In this document: one piece after another, positions 1 to 6,590 of the stretch
Numbering within the stretch: position 1 is the first letter of the stretch
Layout of the letters: the number at the start of each line of letters is the position of its first letter
From: Alphaproteobacteria bacterium
GTDB taxonomy: Bacteria; Pseudomonadota; Alphaproteobacteria; Sphingomonadales; Emcibacteraceae
Direction of reading: 5' to 3'
Assembly: GCA_013152615.1 (NCBI GenBank)
Contig: JAADGA010000011.1
Span: forward strand, 1-10,549
DNA: 10,549 bases
The notes under the pieces: model-generated
Database searches by the model: none
What the model saw: only the letters and a program-made list of their open reading frames with translations
Told to the model about the DNA's origin: nothing
Position numbers and translations under genes: made by a program

Positions 1-1
1 C

Positions 2-262
2 GGCGGCACCTTTTCAATCTCGAATCTCGGTATGATGGGCATCAAGCAGTTTCAGGCGGTGATCAATCCGCCGCAGGCGGCAATTCTGGCTGTTGGCAGT
101 GGCGAAGCGCGCGCCGTCATCAAAGACGGCGGGGTGGTGACGGCGACGGTGATGTCGGTCAATCTCGCCTGTGACCACCGGGCGATTGACGGCGCGGTCG
201 GGGCCGAATTCCTCGGCGCGGTCAAGACCTTCCTTGAACATCCGTCAACCATGCTGCTGTGA
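2..262 (+). CDS. pdhC: Pyruvate dehydrogenase E2 (dihydrolipoamide acetyltransferase), C-terminal fragment
   Basis: This is the last 86 codons of a 2-oxo acid dehydrogenase acyltransferase, open at the left window edge. E2 moves the acetyl group from its lipoyl arm to coenzyme A in the cytoplasmic pyruvate dehydrogenase complex. The visible part is the end of the catalytic domain: [17 protein letters not shown], the [12 protein letters not shown] stretch, and CDHRAIDGA, which holds the family's catalytic His and Asp (HRxxDG). The protein ends in TMLL, as PDH-type E2 proteins usually do. The lipoyl and E1/E3-binding domains lie outside the window. The immediately following lpdA and lipA favour PDH over the oxoglutarate or branched-chain enzymes, but the fragment alone cannot fully exclude those. 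The TGA stop lies 11 nt before the preferred lpdA start. Confidence 0.93.
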   Translation, partial: GGTFSISNLGMMGIKQFQAVINPPQAAILAVGSGEARAVIKDGGVVTATVMSVNLACDHRAIDGAVGAEFLGAVKTFLEHPSTMLL

Positions 263-273
263 GGGCTGATAAT

Positions 274-1695
274 ATGACTATAGAGAAATTTGATATTGTG
301 GTGCTTGGCGGCGGTCCGGGCGGTTATGTCGCCGCCATCCGTGCGGCACAGCTCGGGTTTAAAACTGCGGTGATCGAGCGTGAAAATCTCGGCGGGATTT
401 GCCTCAACTGGGGCTGTATTCCGACCAAGGCGCTGCTCAGGTCGGCGGAAATATTCCATAATATGAAGCATGCTGCGGATTATGGTCTGGTGGCCAAAGA
501 TATTGGCTTTGATCTGGATCGGGTAGTGAGCCGCAGCCGCGGTATAGCCGCCCAGCTCAGCGGCGGCATTGCCCATCTGATGAAGAAAAACAAGATTACC
601 GTTATCGAAGGTGAGGGTCGACTGCTAAAGCCCGGCCTGCTCAGTGTCACCAAAGACGGTAAGAAAATTGCCGATGTCGCGGCATCGGATATTATCCTGG
701 CTACCGGTGCGCGTGCCCGCGAATTGCCCCATCTGAAGGCTGACGGCAGGCTGGTGTGGACTTACCGTCACGCACTGGTGCCAAATATTATGCCAAAAAG
801 GCTGCTGGTGATTGGTTCCGGCGCGATTGGCATTGAATTTGCGAGCTTCTATAACGCGCTCGGGGCTGAGGTCACGGTGGTTGAAACTCTGCCCAGAGTA
901 TTACCGGTGGAGGATGAGGAAATTTCCGCCTTTGCGCTGAAATCCTTTAAGGCGCAGGGTATGAAAATCCTGACATCCGCGTCGGTGACCAAACTTGACC
1001 GGAAGAAAAATACCGTTGTCTGCACCGTGGAAGACAGCAACGCCAAGGCGCAGAATATTGAAGTTGACCGGGTGATTGTCGCCATCGGCATCACCGGCAA
1101 TGTCGAAAATATTGGCCTTGAAGACAATGGCATCAAGGTTGACCGCGGTCATATTGTCGCCGACCCGTGGGGTCATACCGGGGTTAAGGGTATTCACGCC
1201 ATTGGCGACCTGCCCGGCCCGCCGTGGCTCGCCCACAAAGCCAGTCATGAGGGGGTGATTATTGTCGAAAAAATTGCCCGTGACCGGGGCAACAAGGACA
1301 TCAAGGACCTGCACCCGATTGACAAGGGCAATATTCCCGGCTGCACCTATTGTCGGCCTCAGGTGGCCAGTGTCGGCCTGACTGAAAAGGCGGCGAAAGA
1401 CAAGGGCTATAAAATCAAAGTTGGCCGCTTTCCTTTTATGGCCAATGGCAAGGCAATTGCGCTTGGTGAAGCAGAAGGGTTGGTAAAAACCATATTTGAT
1501 GCTAAAACCGGCGCGTTGCTGGGCGCGCACATGATCGGTGCCGAAGTAACGGAACTGATACAGGGCTATAGCATTGCCCGCACGCTGGAAACCACAGAGG
1601 CGGAATTAATGCATACGGTATTTCCTCATCCAACCCTGTCCGAAATGATGCATGAAAGTGTGCTGGACGCTTATGGTAAAGTGATACATTTTTAA
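274..1695 (+). CDS. lpdA: Dihydrolipoyl dehydrogenase (E3)
   Basis: E3 is an FAD flavoprotein that reoxidises the dihydrolipoyl arm of E2 and passes electrons to NAD+. With the ATG at 274 the protein is 473 residues, normal for the family. Visible in order are the FAD-binding [14 protein letters not shown] (residues 12-25), the redox disulfide in [13 protein letters not shown] (C43 and C48), the NAD-binding GSGAIGIEF near 181, a second FAD segment with [15 protein letters not shown], and the C-terminal HPTLSE with the catalytic His452-Glu457 pair. A GTG at 259 in the same frame would add five residues and overlap the E2 stop. I prefer the ATG because a GAGGG ribosome site (261-265) sits 8 nt before it. 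It lies between pdhC and lipA and is surely co-transcribed with them; no promoter is visible between the genes. Confidence 0.97.
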   Translation: MTIEKFDIVVLGGGPGGYVAAIRAAQLGFKTAVIERENLGGICLNWGCIPTKALLRSAEIFHNMKHAADYGLVAKDIGFDLDRVVSRSRGIAAQLSGGIAHLMKKNKITVIEGEGRLLKPGLLSVTKDGKKIADVAASDIILATGARARELPHLKADGRLVWTYRHALVPNIMPKRLLVIGSGAIGIEFASFYNALGAEVTVVETLPRVLPVEDEEISAFALKSFKAQGMKILTSASVTKLDRKKNTVVCTVEDSNAKAQNIEVDRVIVAIGITGNVENIGLEDNGIKVDRGHIVADPWGHTGVKGIHAIGDLPGPPWLAHKASHEGVIIVEKIARDRGNKDIKDLHPIDKGNIPGCTYCRPQVASVGLTEKAAKDKGYKIKVGRFPFMANGKAIALGEAEGLVKTIFDAKTGALLGAHMIGAEVTELIQGYSIARTLETTEAELMHTVFPHPTLSEMMHESVLDAYGKVIHF

Positions 1696-1696
1696 C

Positions 1697-2671
1697 ATGA
1701 AGACTGAAAATAATAATAAAAACCGGCGCAAGCCCGACTGGATCAGGGTCAAGGCCCCGCTGTCCAAAGGCTATAGCGATACCTTCCGTATGATGCGGGA
1801 GCTTAACCTCAATACCGTGTGTGAGCAGGCGGCCTGTCCCAATATCGGCGAATGCTGGCAGAAGAAACATGCCACCGTGATGATCCTTGGTGATACCTGT
1901 ACCCGGGCGTGCCGTTTTTGCAATATCAAGACCGGTAAGGGTAATCCGGTTGACCCGATGGAGCCGGAGAATGTCGCGATAGCCGCCGGTAAGATGGGGC
2001 TCAATCATATCGTCATTACCTCGGTTGACCGCGATGATCTGCCGGACGGCGGCGCGGACCAGTTCGTCAGGGTTATTCAGCGGCTGCGTACCCATGCACC
2101 GGATACCACCATTGAAATTCTCACCCCCGATTTCCGCAACAAGCCGGGGGCGCTGGAGCAAGTGGTCGCGGCCAAACCGGATGTGTTTAACCATAATCTG
2201 GAAACGGTGCCCCGGCTGTATAATTATATTCGTCCGGGGGCGCGTTATTTTCATTCCCTGCGTCTGCTTGACCGGGTGAAGGAGTTGGACCCGACCATTT
2301 TTACCAAGTCCGGAATTATGGTCGGCCTTGGCGAAAGCGAGGCCGAAGTCCTGCAGGTGATGAATGACATGCGTTCCGCCGATATTGATTTTATCACCAT
2401 CGGCCAATATTTGCAGCCGACGAAGCAGCATGTCGAGCTGGTGGAGTATATCACCCCCGAACAATTCAGCAAATATGCGCGCCGGGCAAAATCAAAGGGT
2501 TTCCTGCATGTGGCATCATCGCCGCTCACCCGGTCATCCCATCATGCCGGTGAAGATTTTGAGCAATTGAAAGCCGCCCGGGCCAACAGGGCCGCCAACC
2601 GTAATATTAAAATGGACGCGCCGATTGATATTGACGAGATGGCGAAATTAAATCCTTTGAATGAAGATTAA
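1697..2671 (+). CDS. lipA: Lipoyl synthase
   Basis: LipA is a radical-SAM enzyme that inserts two sulfur atoms into the protein-bound octanoyl group, making the lipoyl cofactor of E2 and related proteins. The 324-residue length is normal. Both iron-sulfur motifs are intact: the auxiliary-cluster cysteines C42, C47 and C53 (CX4CX5C, in [12 protein letters not shown]) and the radical-SAM cysteines C68, C72 and C75 (CX3CX2C, in CTRACRFC). The C-terminal RSS (R279-S281, in TRSSHHAGE), whose serine ligates the auxiliary cluster, is also present. The ATG lies one base after the lpdA stop with no strong Shine-Dalgarno, which suggests translational coupling. Placing the lipoyl-making gene next to E2 and E3 is common in alphaproteobacteria. 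No lipB is seen here. Confidence 0.97.
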   Translation: MKTENNNKNRRKPDWIRVKAPLSKGYSDTFRMMRELNLNTVCEQAACPNIGECWQKKHATVMILGDTCTRACRFCNIKTGKGNPVDPMEPENVAIAAGKMGLNHIVITSVDRDDLPDGGADQFVRVIQRLRTHAPDTTIEILTPDFRNKPGALEQVVAAKPDVFNHNLETVPRLYNYIRPGARYFHSLRLLDRVKELDPTIFTKSGIMVGLGESEAEVLQVMNDMRSADIDFITIGQYLQPTKQHVELVEYITPEQFSKYARRAKSKGFLHVASSPLTRSSHHAGEDFEQLKAARANRAANRNIKMDAPIDIDEMAKLNPLNED

Positions 2672-3120
2672 TGCCGAGATTTACCGAAAAACGGGATTTT
2701 CCCTATTCCGCTGAACAGATGTATCAAATGGTGGCCGATGTTGGTTCATATGCTGATTTCCTGCCGTGGTGTCAGGGGGTCAGGGTTTATGATCGCACGG
2801 AAAGCAGCCTCTATGCCGACCTGATTATCGGCTTTAAAATGTTTCGCGAGCGCTTTACCTCTCATGTCACCTTCACCGACGACCGGATAGAGGTCGATTA
2901 TATCAAGGGGCCGCTGAAATATCTCCACAACCACTGGCAATTCACCAAAAAAGCCGATGGGAGCTGTCATGTTGATTTTCTGGTGGATTTTGAATTTAAA
3001 AACCGGCTTTTCGAGAAAATGATCGGCGCCTTCTTCACCGAAGCCATCAGCCACATGATCGGCGCTTTCGAAGGCCGCGCCAATGAGCTGTACGGCGGCG
3101 GGAATTCCGGGGCTAATTGA
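2671..3120 (+). CDS. COQ10/RatA-family START-domain protein
   Basis: The 149-residue protein belongs to the polyketide-cyclase/START lipid-binding family that includes mitochondrial COQ10 and proteobacterial RatA. Recognisable features are the opening [34 protein letters not shown], the central RFTSHVTF and [17 protein letters not shown], and the closing [17 protein letters not shown] helix. COQ10 proteins bind ubiquinone and support respiratory electron transfer. The name RatA comes from an E. coli protein described as a ribosome-association toxin, and that role should not be transferred here by name. The ATG shares one base with the lipA TAA, which implies coupling and one transcript. In an operon making a lipoyl-dependent mitochondrial-type complex, a quinone role is the more natural inference. 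The last 8 nt overlap the end of the opposing nadK. Confidence 0.88.
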   Translation: MPRFTEKRDFPYSAEQMYQMVADVGSYADFLPWCQGVRVYDRTESSLYADLIIGFKMFRERFTSHVTFTDDRIEVDYIKGPLKYLHNHWQFTKKADGSCHVDFLVDFEFKNRLFEKMIGAFFTEAISHMIGAFEGRANELYGGGNSGAN

Positions 3121-3886
3121 TAAATTGTTCGTTGAGGATTCTTTCTTCCAGCGTGCGGTGGCCGTCAAACAGCAGGTTTATTTTTATTGACCGGTCCTGT
3201 TTGATTGTGACCCGGGTGACATGGCGGACTTCCGTGGTGTCGGCGACGGCGCTTACCGGGCGTTTGGTCGGGTTGATAACCTCGAAAACAACGGTGGAAT
3301 TTTGTGGCAGCAGGGCGCCCTTCCAGCGCCGGGGCCGAAAGGCACTGATCGGGGTCATCGCCATAATTTCGGCATTCATCGGAATGATCGGGCCGTGGGC
3401 GGACAGATTATAGGCGGTACTGCCGGCGGGGGTTGACAGCAGGATGCCGTCGCAAACCAGTTCCTCCATCTTTATTTTTCCATCTACCAGAATCCTGATC
3501 TTGGCGGTTTGTTTGGTCTGACGGAGCAGGGATACTTCGTTGATAGCCAAGGCCTCAAGCTGTCCGCCGTCTTCGGTACAGGCGGTCATCCGCAGCGGGT
3601 GCAGCGTGACCGGGGTGGCGGCCCTGATCCGGTCAATCAGGTCATCTTCATGGAAATCATTGAGCAGAAAGCCAACTGTCCCCCTGTTCATGCCGAAAAT
3701 AGATGCTCTATGAGGCATAATATCATGAATCAGATGGAGGATAAAACCATCCCCCCCCAAGGCTACGATAATATCGGCTTCATCAAGCGGCACAAAATTA
3801 TATTTTTCTCTCAGGCGCGCCGCCGCTGCCCGGGCAATATCTGTTTTAGAGGCAACGAGGGCGATTCGACCATCATTTTCCGTCAT
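3113..3886 (-). CDS. nadK: NAD kinase
   Basis: NadK phosphorylates NAD+ to NADP+ using ATP in the cytoplasm and is normally essential. At 257 residues it matches the compact alphaproteobacterial form. Visible motifs are GGDG at residues 44-47, with the conserved Asp46; [13 protein letters not shown] around 65-77 (the NxGxxGFL nucleotide loop); and [17 protein letters not shown] around 150-165, the glycine-rich substrate site. Ala replaces the more usual Thr in the STPTGSTAY pattern. Two oddities are visible at DNA level. The GGDG codons run through an uninterrupted 8-G tract, and the start codon lies in a 10-bp tandem repeat that also creates an out-of-frame upstream ATG. The gene follows DUF2336 gene A after a 36-nt gap with no terminator, so both are probably on one transcript. 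Confidence 0.95.
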   Translation of the reverse strand: MTENDGRIALVASKTDIARAAAARLREKYNFVPLDEADIIVALGGDGFILHLIHDIMPHRASIFGMNRGTVGFLLNDFHEDDLIDRIRAATPVTLHPLRMTACTEDGGQLEALAINEVSLLRQTKQTAKIRILVDGKIKMEELVCDGILLSTPAGSTAYNLSAHGPIIPMNAEIMAMTPISAFRPRRWKGALLPQNSTVVFEVINPTKRPVSAVADTTEVRHVTRVTIKQDRSIKINLLFDGHRTLEERILNEQFIN

Positions 3887-3890
3887 TTTC
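3871..3890 (+). repeat. 10-bp tandem repeat across the nadK start codon
   Basis: Two adjacent 10-bp units, catcattttc (3871-3880) and cgtcattttc (3881-3890), match at 9 of 10 positions. On the coding strand they read GAAAATGACG then GAAAATGATG. Each unit contains an ATG, and 10 is not a multiple of 3, so the ATGs fall in different frames. The ATG of the upstream unit is the one that opens the full nadK frame. Confidence 0.85.
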
Positions 3891-3902
3891 TGCCATGCTC
3901 AT
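3873..3902 (-). other. Possible 9-codon upstream mini-ORF overlapping the nadK start
   Basis: An ATG at 3902-3900, and a second in-frame ATG at 3896-3894, open a short frame reading MSMAENDGK before a TGA at 3875-3873. It overlaps the first codons of nadK in another frame. The resemblance to the nadK start (MTENDGR) comes from a 10-bp tandem repeat in the DNA. It could be a translational control element or simply a by-product of the repeat. Neither start has a strong ribosome site, so I cannot tell whether it is translated. Confidence 0.2.
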
Positions 3903-3922
3903 ATGTTATTCAGATCAGATTT

Positions 3923-5038
3923 TCAGAATAGAGGGTCACGGGGGGAGTCTGCAACCCATTTCTGAATCATCTCAAGAGCATCTTTTCTATCAAGTTTCCG
4001 GTAATAGGCCAGTATTTCGGCAATTTCTTCGTCGTTGAGGTTGGGATCAAGATTCTGCGCATGACGGGTCAGTTGATAAATCGTCATAAAAACGCTTCTG
4101 TCAATGTCGGCGGCACAACAGACAACCGCCAGCGTTTTTGTCCCCCGGTCATACAGCAGGGACCGCATTATATCCCGCGGCGCCGAGGTCATTTTCGAAA
4201 AAGCAATTTCAAACAGCGAGGATTGCCCCTGAAACAGGCATTTCATCAGAAAGGATGGTTTTAATTTACCGGCCCGGTTCAATTTGTTAACCAGAAGAAT
4301 TTCAGATTCTTGCTGCGTCGTCCGGCTATCATCTTCGGTGACGGCATCTGCCACTGCGCTGCCGACAAGGCGGTCAATATCGGCTTCCTTCAAGTGAAAA
4401 TTGGTTAAAATGGATTGTTTTAAATTTTGTGAGACCCATTGACACATCTTGGCGGCCATCGTCGGTGGCAAATCAGGTCGTTCAATCAGGGACGGTCGGA
4501 TCGGAAGATCATGTCTTGATTTCTCCACCAGAGCGGAAAAAGATTGTTTATCAATCAGTGCTTCGGGATTATTCAGGAGCATGACCAGTATGTCGCTGTT
4601 GCCTATGGTGACCAGTTCGTGGCAAATACGGGGTGATAGCTGATCGCGGCTGGTAATGGCGAGCTGATGCTGTATGGTTTTATGGCGAATAATATCTATC
4701 AGTTTGTCGTCGGACAATAATCTGCTGAGAGACAGTACCGGCTGGGCGATTTCTATCCGGTCATTGGCCAGAAGGATGATCAGGTCTACAGGAGCCTCGT
4801 TATCCCCGGCCAGACGATTGGCGAGCTTGTGCCGGACCGCCATTTCAACATCATTAATAAGCCTTGTCAGAATATCCGACATCATGGAAAGTTGATTCTT
4901 CGTCAGTTCCGCGTGACGGCGTTCCAGCAAGTCCACAATTACGGCGAACAGGTCCGGGCGTTGATTAGCCTTCCCGCCAGCAGCAAATTTAAGAAGACCG
5001 GCGATCTCTTCATTTATTGGTAAAATATTCGATTTCAT
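3923..5038 (-). CDS. DUF2336 domain protein, paralogue A
   Basis: The 371-residue protein has no signal peptide or membrane segment and is predicted cytoplasmic. The sequence is strongly helical and repeat-like, resembling HEAT or leucine-rich-variant repeats (for example VDLIILLANDRIEIAQPVLSLSRLLSDD, then HQLAITSRDQLSPRICHELVTIGNSDILVMLLNNP). The C-terminal half carries the block I associate with DUF2336, PSFLMKCLFQGQSSLFEIAFSK, followed by CCAADIDRSVFMTIYQLTR. No catalytic motif is evident and the family has no established function known to me. The frame is open upstream to an ATG at 5086, but I chose the internal ATG at 5038. It has an AGGG ribosome site a few bases upstream, aligns with the start of paralogue B, and gives both proteins exactly 371 residues. 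nadK follows 36 nt downstream. A scaffold or protein-interaction role is only a guess from the repeat-like fold. Confidence 0.85.
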   Translation of the reverse strand: MKSNILPINEEIAGLLKFAAGGKANQRPDLFAVIVDLLERRHAELTKNQLSMMSDILTRLINDVEMAVRHKLANRLAGDNEAPVDLIILLANDRIEIAQPVLSLSRLLSDDKLIDIIRHKTIQHQLAITSRDQLSPRICHELVTIGNSDILVMLLNNPEALIDKQSFSALVEKSRHDLPIRPSLIERPDLPPTMAAKMCQWVSQNLKQSILTNFHLKEADIDRLVGSAVADAVTEDDSRTTQQESEILLVNKLNRAGKLKPSFLMKCLFQGQSSLFEIAFSKMTSAPRDIMRSLLYDRGTKTLAVVCCAADIDRSVFMTIYQLTRHAQNLDPNLNDEEIAEILAYYRKLDRKDALEMIQKWVADSPRDPLF

Positions 5039-5062
5039 AATACCCTGAACATCAGACTTTAC

Positions 5063-5090
5063 ATCATATGGTACGAAAACCGGCAATTAA
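5063..5090 (-). promoter_or_regulatory. Candidate promoter for DUF2336 gene A
   Basis: On the minus strand a TATGAT (-10-like, 5 of 6 matches to TATAAT, at 5063-5068) follows a weak TTAATT (5085-5090) after a 16-bp spacer. It would start transcription about 20 nt upstream of the chosen ATG at 5038, which excludes the longer start at 5086. This rests on consensus matching only, in AT-rich DNA where such matches arise by chance. Confidence 0.2.
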
Positions 5091-5099
5091 TCTCTTGCC
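5082..5099 (-). terminator. Weak hairpin downstream of DUF2336 gene B
   Basis: GGCAA (5082-5086) and TTGCC (5095-5099) can pair as a 5-bp stem with an 8-nt loop. In the minus direction the stem is followed by GGTTTT. It lies between the two DUF2336 genes and could attenuate read-through from gene B. The stem is short and the T-run only four bases, and it overlaps the candidate -35 box of gene A, so an operator or chance hairpin is equally possible. Confidence 0.2.
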
Positions 5100-5139
5100 C
5101 GTTTAAAGACATAACGTCCAGCGTCAGTGTTTTATTCTC

Positions 5140-5151
5140 TTTAAATTTAAA
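5140..5151. repeat. 12-bp perfect palindrome TTTAAATTTAAA
   Basis: This is a perfect 12-bp palindrome of A and T only, in the 172-nt gap between the two DUF2336 genes. It overlaps the first bases of the 16-nt element shared with the region upstream of gene B. It could bind a regulator, but low-complexity AT palindromes are common and no partner is evident. Confidence 0.4.
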
Positions 5152-5163
5152 ATAATGGAAATA
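5148..5163 (-). repeat. 16-nt upstream element, copy 1
   Basis: The plus strand reads taaaataatggaaata. It matches 15 of 16 bases with 6507-6522. This copy lies about 110 nt upstream of the start of DUF2336 gene A, and the other about 180 nt upstream of gene B, in the same orientation. It may be a remnant of the duplication or a shared regulatory site. In AT-rich DNA a chance match is not excluded. Confidence 0.4.
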
Positions 5164-5210
5164 AAGTCGCGGGGGCCGGGGCAAGCGGGCTTTTTACGGT
5201 GACGTCGTGA

Positions 5211-6326
5211 TCAGGGGAATGGCCTCTGCGGGGTTTCCCGGACCCATTGCTGAATGGTTACAAGAGCCGTCTGCTTATCAAGTTTCCGGTAATATTCCAG
5301 CGCGTCGGCTATTTCTTCATTGCTGAGTTCGGGATCGAGATTCTGCGCACGACGGGTCAGCTGATAAATCGTCATAAAAACGCTTCTGTCGATGTCTGCC
5401 GCACAGCAGATGACAGCCAGAGTTTTTGTGTCACCATCATACAGCAGCGACCGCATCAACTTTTGCGGCACAAGAATTATTTTCGAAAAGGCAATTTCAA
5501 ACAGGGAGGATTGCCCCTGACGCAGGCATTTCATCAGGAATGACGGCGTTAATCTGCCGGCCTTATGCAGCTTGTTAACCAGAAGAATCTCAGACCCCTC
5601 CTGTGTGATCCGGGCCTCATGCTCTATGGTGGCTTCGGTTACGGCGGTGGCAACAAGACGCTCAATATCGGCTTCATTCAGGTGGAAATTGGTCAAAATA
5701 GCCTGTTTGAGGCTGTCCGACACCCATTGATACATTCTGGCCGCCAGATTTGCGGGTAAATCAGGCCGTTCAATCAGGGGCGGCTGGATATGGCGGTCAT
5801 TTCTTGACTTTTCTACCAGAGTGGAAAATGATTCCTGATCAATTCTGGCTTGAGGATTATTTAACAGCATAACCAGAGTTTTGCTGTTGCCCACAGTGAT
5901 TAATTCGTGGCAAATTTTAGGGGATAACCGACGGCGGCTGGTAATGGCGAGCTGATGCTGGACCGTTTTATGGCGGATGATTTCTATCAGGTCTTCGTCG
6001 GATAATAATGTGCTGAGAGAAAGCACCGGTCTGGCAACCTCTATCTGGTCATTGGCCAGAAGAATAATCAGATCAATCGGCGCCGTATCATCTTCGGCAA
6101 GTCGGCCAACCAGTTTCTGACGGATAGCTATTTCGACATCACTGATAAGCTTTACCAGAATATCGGACATTAAGGACAGCTGATTTTTTGTCAATTCGGC
6201 ATGGCGGCGTTCCAGAAAATCAACAATGACGGTGAACAGATCAGAGCGTCCTTCAGCTTTGTTGGTATGGGCAAATTTGAGTAGCCGCGAGACTTCTTCG
6301 TTTATCGGTAAATCGGTTGATTTCAT
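5211..6326 (-). CDS. DUF2336 domain protein, paralogue B
   Basis: This is the second copy, also 371 residues from the conserved MKS start. It aligns to paralogue A with no gaps and 263 identities of 371 by hand count (about 71%). The most conserved blocks are RHAELTKNQLS, DLIILLAND, IIRHKTxQHQLAITS, LVMLLNNP, SEILLVNKL, the PSFLMKCLxQGQSSLFEIAFSK block and TKTLAVxCCAADIDRSVFMTIYQLTR. The most divergent parts are residues 21-30, about 231-240, and the C-terminal 15 or so. Stretches of 27-29 identical bases also survive between the genes. A longer start at 6353 is possible and has AGG nearby. The ATG at 6326 is preferred because it matches paralogue A and fits the candidate promoter. Function is unknown; a cytoplasmic helical-repeat protein is all the sequence supports. 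It is separated from gene A by 172 nt, so the two may be co-transcribed or have separate promoters. Confidence 0.85.
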   Translation of the reverse strand: MKSTDLPINEEVSRLLKFAHTNKAEGRSDLFTVIVDFLERRHAELTKNQLSLMSDILVKLISDVEIAIRQKLVGRLAEDDTAPIDLIILLANDQIEVARPVLSLSTLLSDEDLIEIIRHKTVQHQLAITSRRRLSPKICHELITVGNSKTLVMLLNNPQARIDQESFSTLVEKSRNDRHIQPPLIERPDLPANLAARMYQWVSDSLKQAILTNFHLNEADIERLVATAVTEATIEHEARITQEGSEILLVNKLHKAGRLTPSFLMKCLRQGQSSLFEIAFSKIILVPQKLMRSLLYDGDTKTLAVICCAADIDRSVFMTIYQLTRRAQNLDPELSNEEIADALEYYRKLDKQTALVTIQQWVRETPQRPFP

Positions 6327-6358
6327 AACATCCAGAAAACAGGGTTTCAGCATTGACC

Positions 6359-6368
6359 TTTACGTAAA
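6359..6368. repeat. 10-bp palindrome TTTACGTAAA next to a -10 box
   Basis: This perfect palindrome abuts the candidate -10 box of DUF2336 gene B, roughly where a start site would lie. That position suits a repressor operator. The evidence is only symmetry and position, and no matching regulator gene is in the window. Confidence 0.3.
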
Positions 6369-6394
6369 CTATACGTGATTTATTGAGTTTGCAA
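6368..6394 (-). promoter_or_regulatory. Candidate promoter for DUF2336 gene B
   Basis: On the minus strand TTGCAA (6389-6394) and TATAGT (6368-6373) resemble sigma-70 boxes with a 15-bp spacer, shorter than the ideal 17. Transcription would start near 6361, leaving about 35 nt before the ATG at 6326 but only about 8 nt before the alternative ATG at 6353. This supports the shorter protein. Confidence 0.3.
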
Positions 6395-6494
6395 CAGTTA
6401 AATATAATGGCTGCCCAGTGTAACTCATTAATATAGTAAGATAAAATACAAAAATTAAGAGTTCTGGATGATTTATTCAACCATAACCTGAGAC

Positions 6495-6510
6495 ATTAGT
6501 ATAAACTAAT
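6495..6510. repeat. Inverted repeat ATTAGT-ATAA-ACTAAT
   Basis: A perfect 6-bp stem with a 4-nt ATAA loop lies in the AT-rich gap between the FlgC-like gene and DUF2336 gene B. There is no T-run, so it is a poor terminator. As DNA it is a 16-bp dyad that could be an operator. Confidence 0.35.
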
Positions 6511-6522
6511 ATAATGGAAATA
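6507..6522 (-). repeat. 16-nt upstream element, copy 2
   Basis: The plus strand reads taatataatggaaata, differing at one base from 5148-5163. A shorter match of its core, AATATAATGG, lies at 6401-6410. The copies share orientation relative to their downstream DUF2336 genes. Confidence 0.4.
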
Positions 6523-6590
6523 TCCATATAATTCTACCTGAGCGGGTAATCTGGCAGCGAGGGGGAATGACAGATATCAAGGAAATCAGC

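Larger units (their letters stand above)
6327..6590. promoter_or_regulatory. AT-rich intergenic region upstream of DUF2336 gene B
   Basis: This 264-nt gap is visibly more AT-rich than the flanking genes. It holds a candidate promoter for gene B (6368-6394), a 10-bp palindrome (6359-6368), an inverted repeat (6495-6510), three copies of an AATATAATGG-like string, and a 4-bp ATGG/CCAT stem around 6514-6527. No GC-rich hairpin with a T-run is seen for the FlgC-like gene ending at 6591, and no convincing gene. A small RNA cannot be excluded. Confidence 0.5.

Noticed and set aside
52..576. 174-codon minus-strand frame opposite pdhC and lpdA
   Set aside because: It crosses two real genes on the other strand and has no family signature.
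901..1530. 209-codon minus-strand frame opposite lpdA
   Set aside because: It is a shadow of a fully supported dihydrolipoyl dehydrogenase with no recognisable domain.
1502..2464. 320-codon minus-strand frame opposite lpdA and lipA
   Set aside because: It is antisense to two clear enzymes with intact motifs and its product resembles no family I recognise. Long antisense frames are a codon-bias effect.
2671..3120. Half of a toxin-antitoxin pair, because of RatA similarity
   Set aside because: There is no antitoxin-like partner next to it; the gene is coupled to lipA and looks like the COQ10 branch.
3509..3931. 140-codon plus-strand frame opposite nadK
   Set aside because: It is antisense to NAD kinase motifs and reaches into DUF2336 gene A; no independent support.
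5165..5195. GC-rich stretch followed by TTTTT, considered as a plus-strand terminator
   Set aside because: The G-rich side has no complementary arm, so no stable hairpin forms, and no plus-strand gene ends there.
6253..6480. 75-codon minus-strand frame across the start of DUF2336 gene B
   Set aside because: It partly overlaps gene B in another frame and the upstream part is AT-rich low-complexity coding; no ribosome site or similarity supports it.
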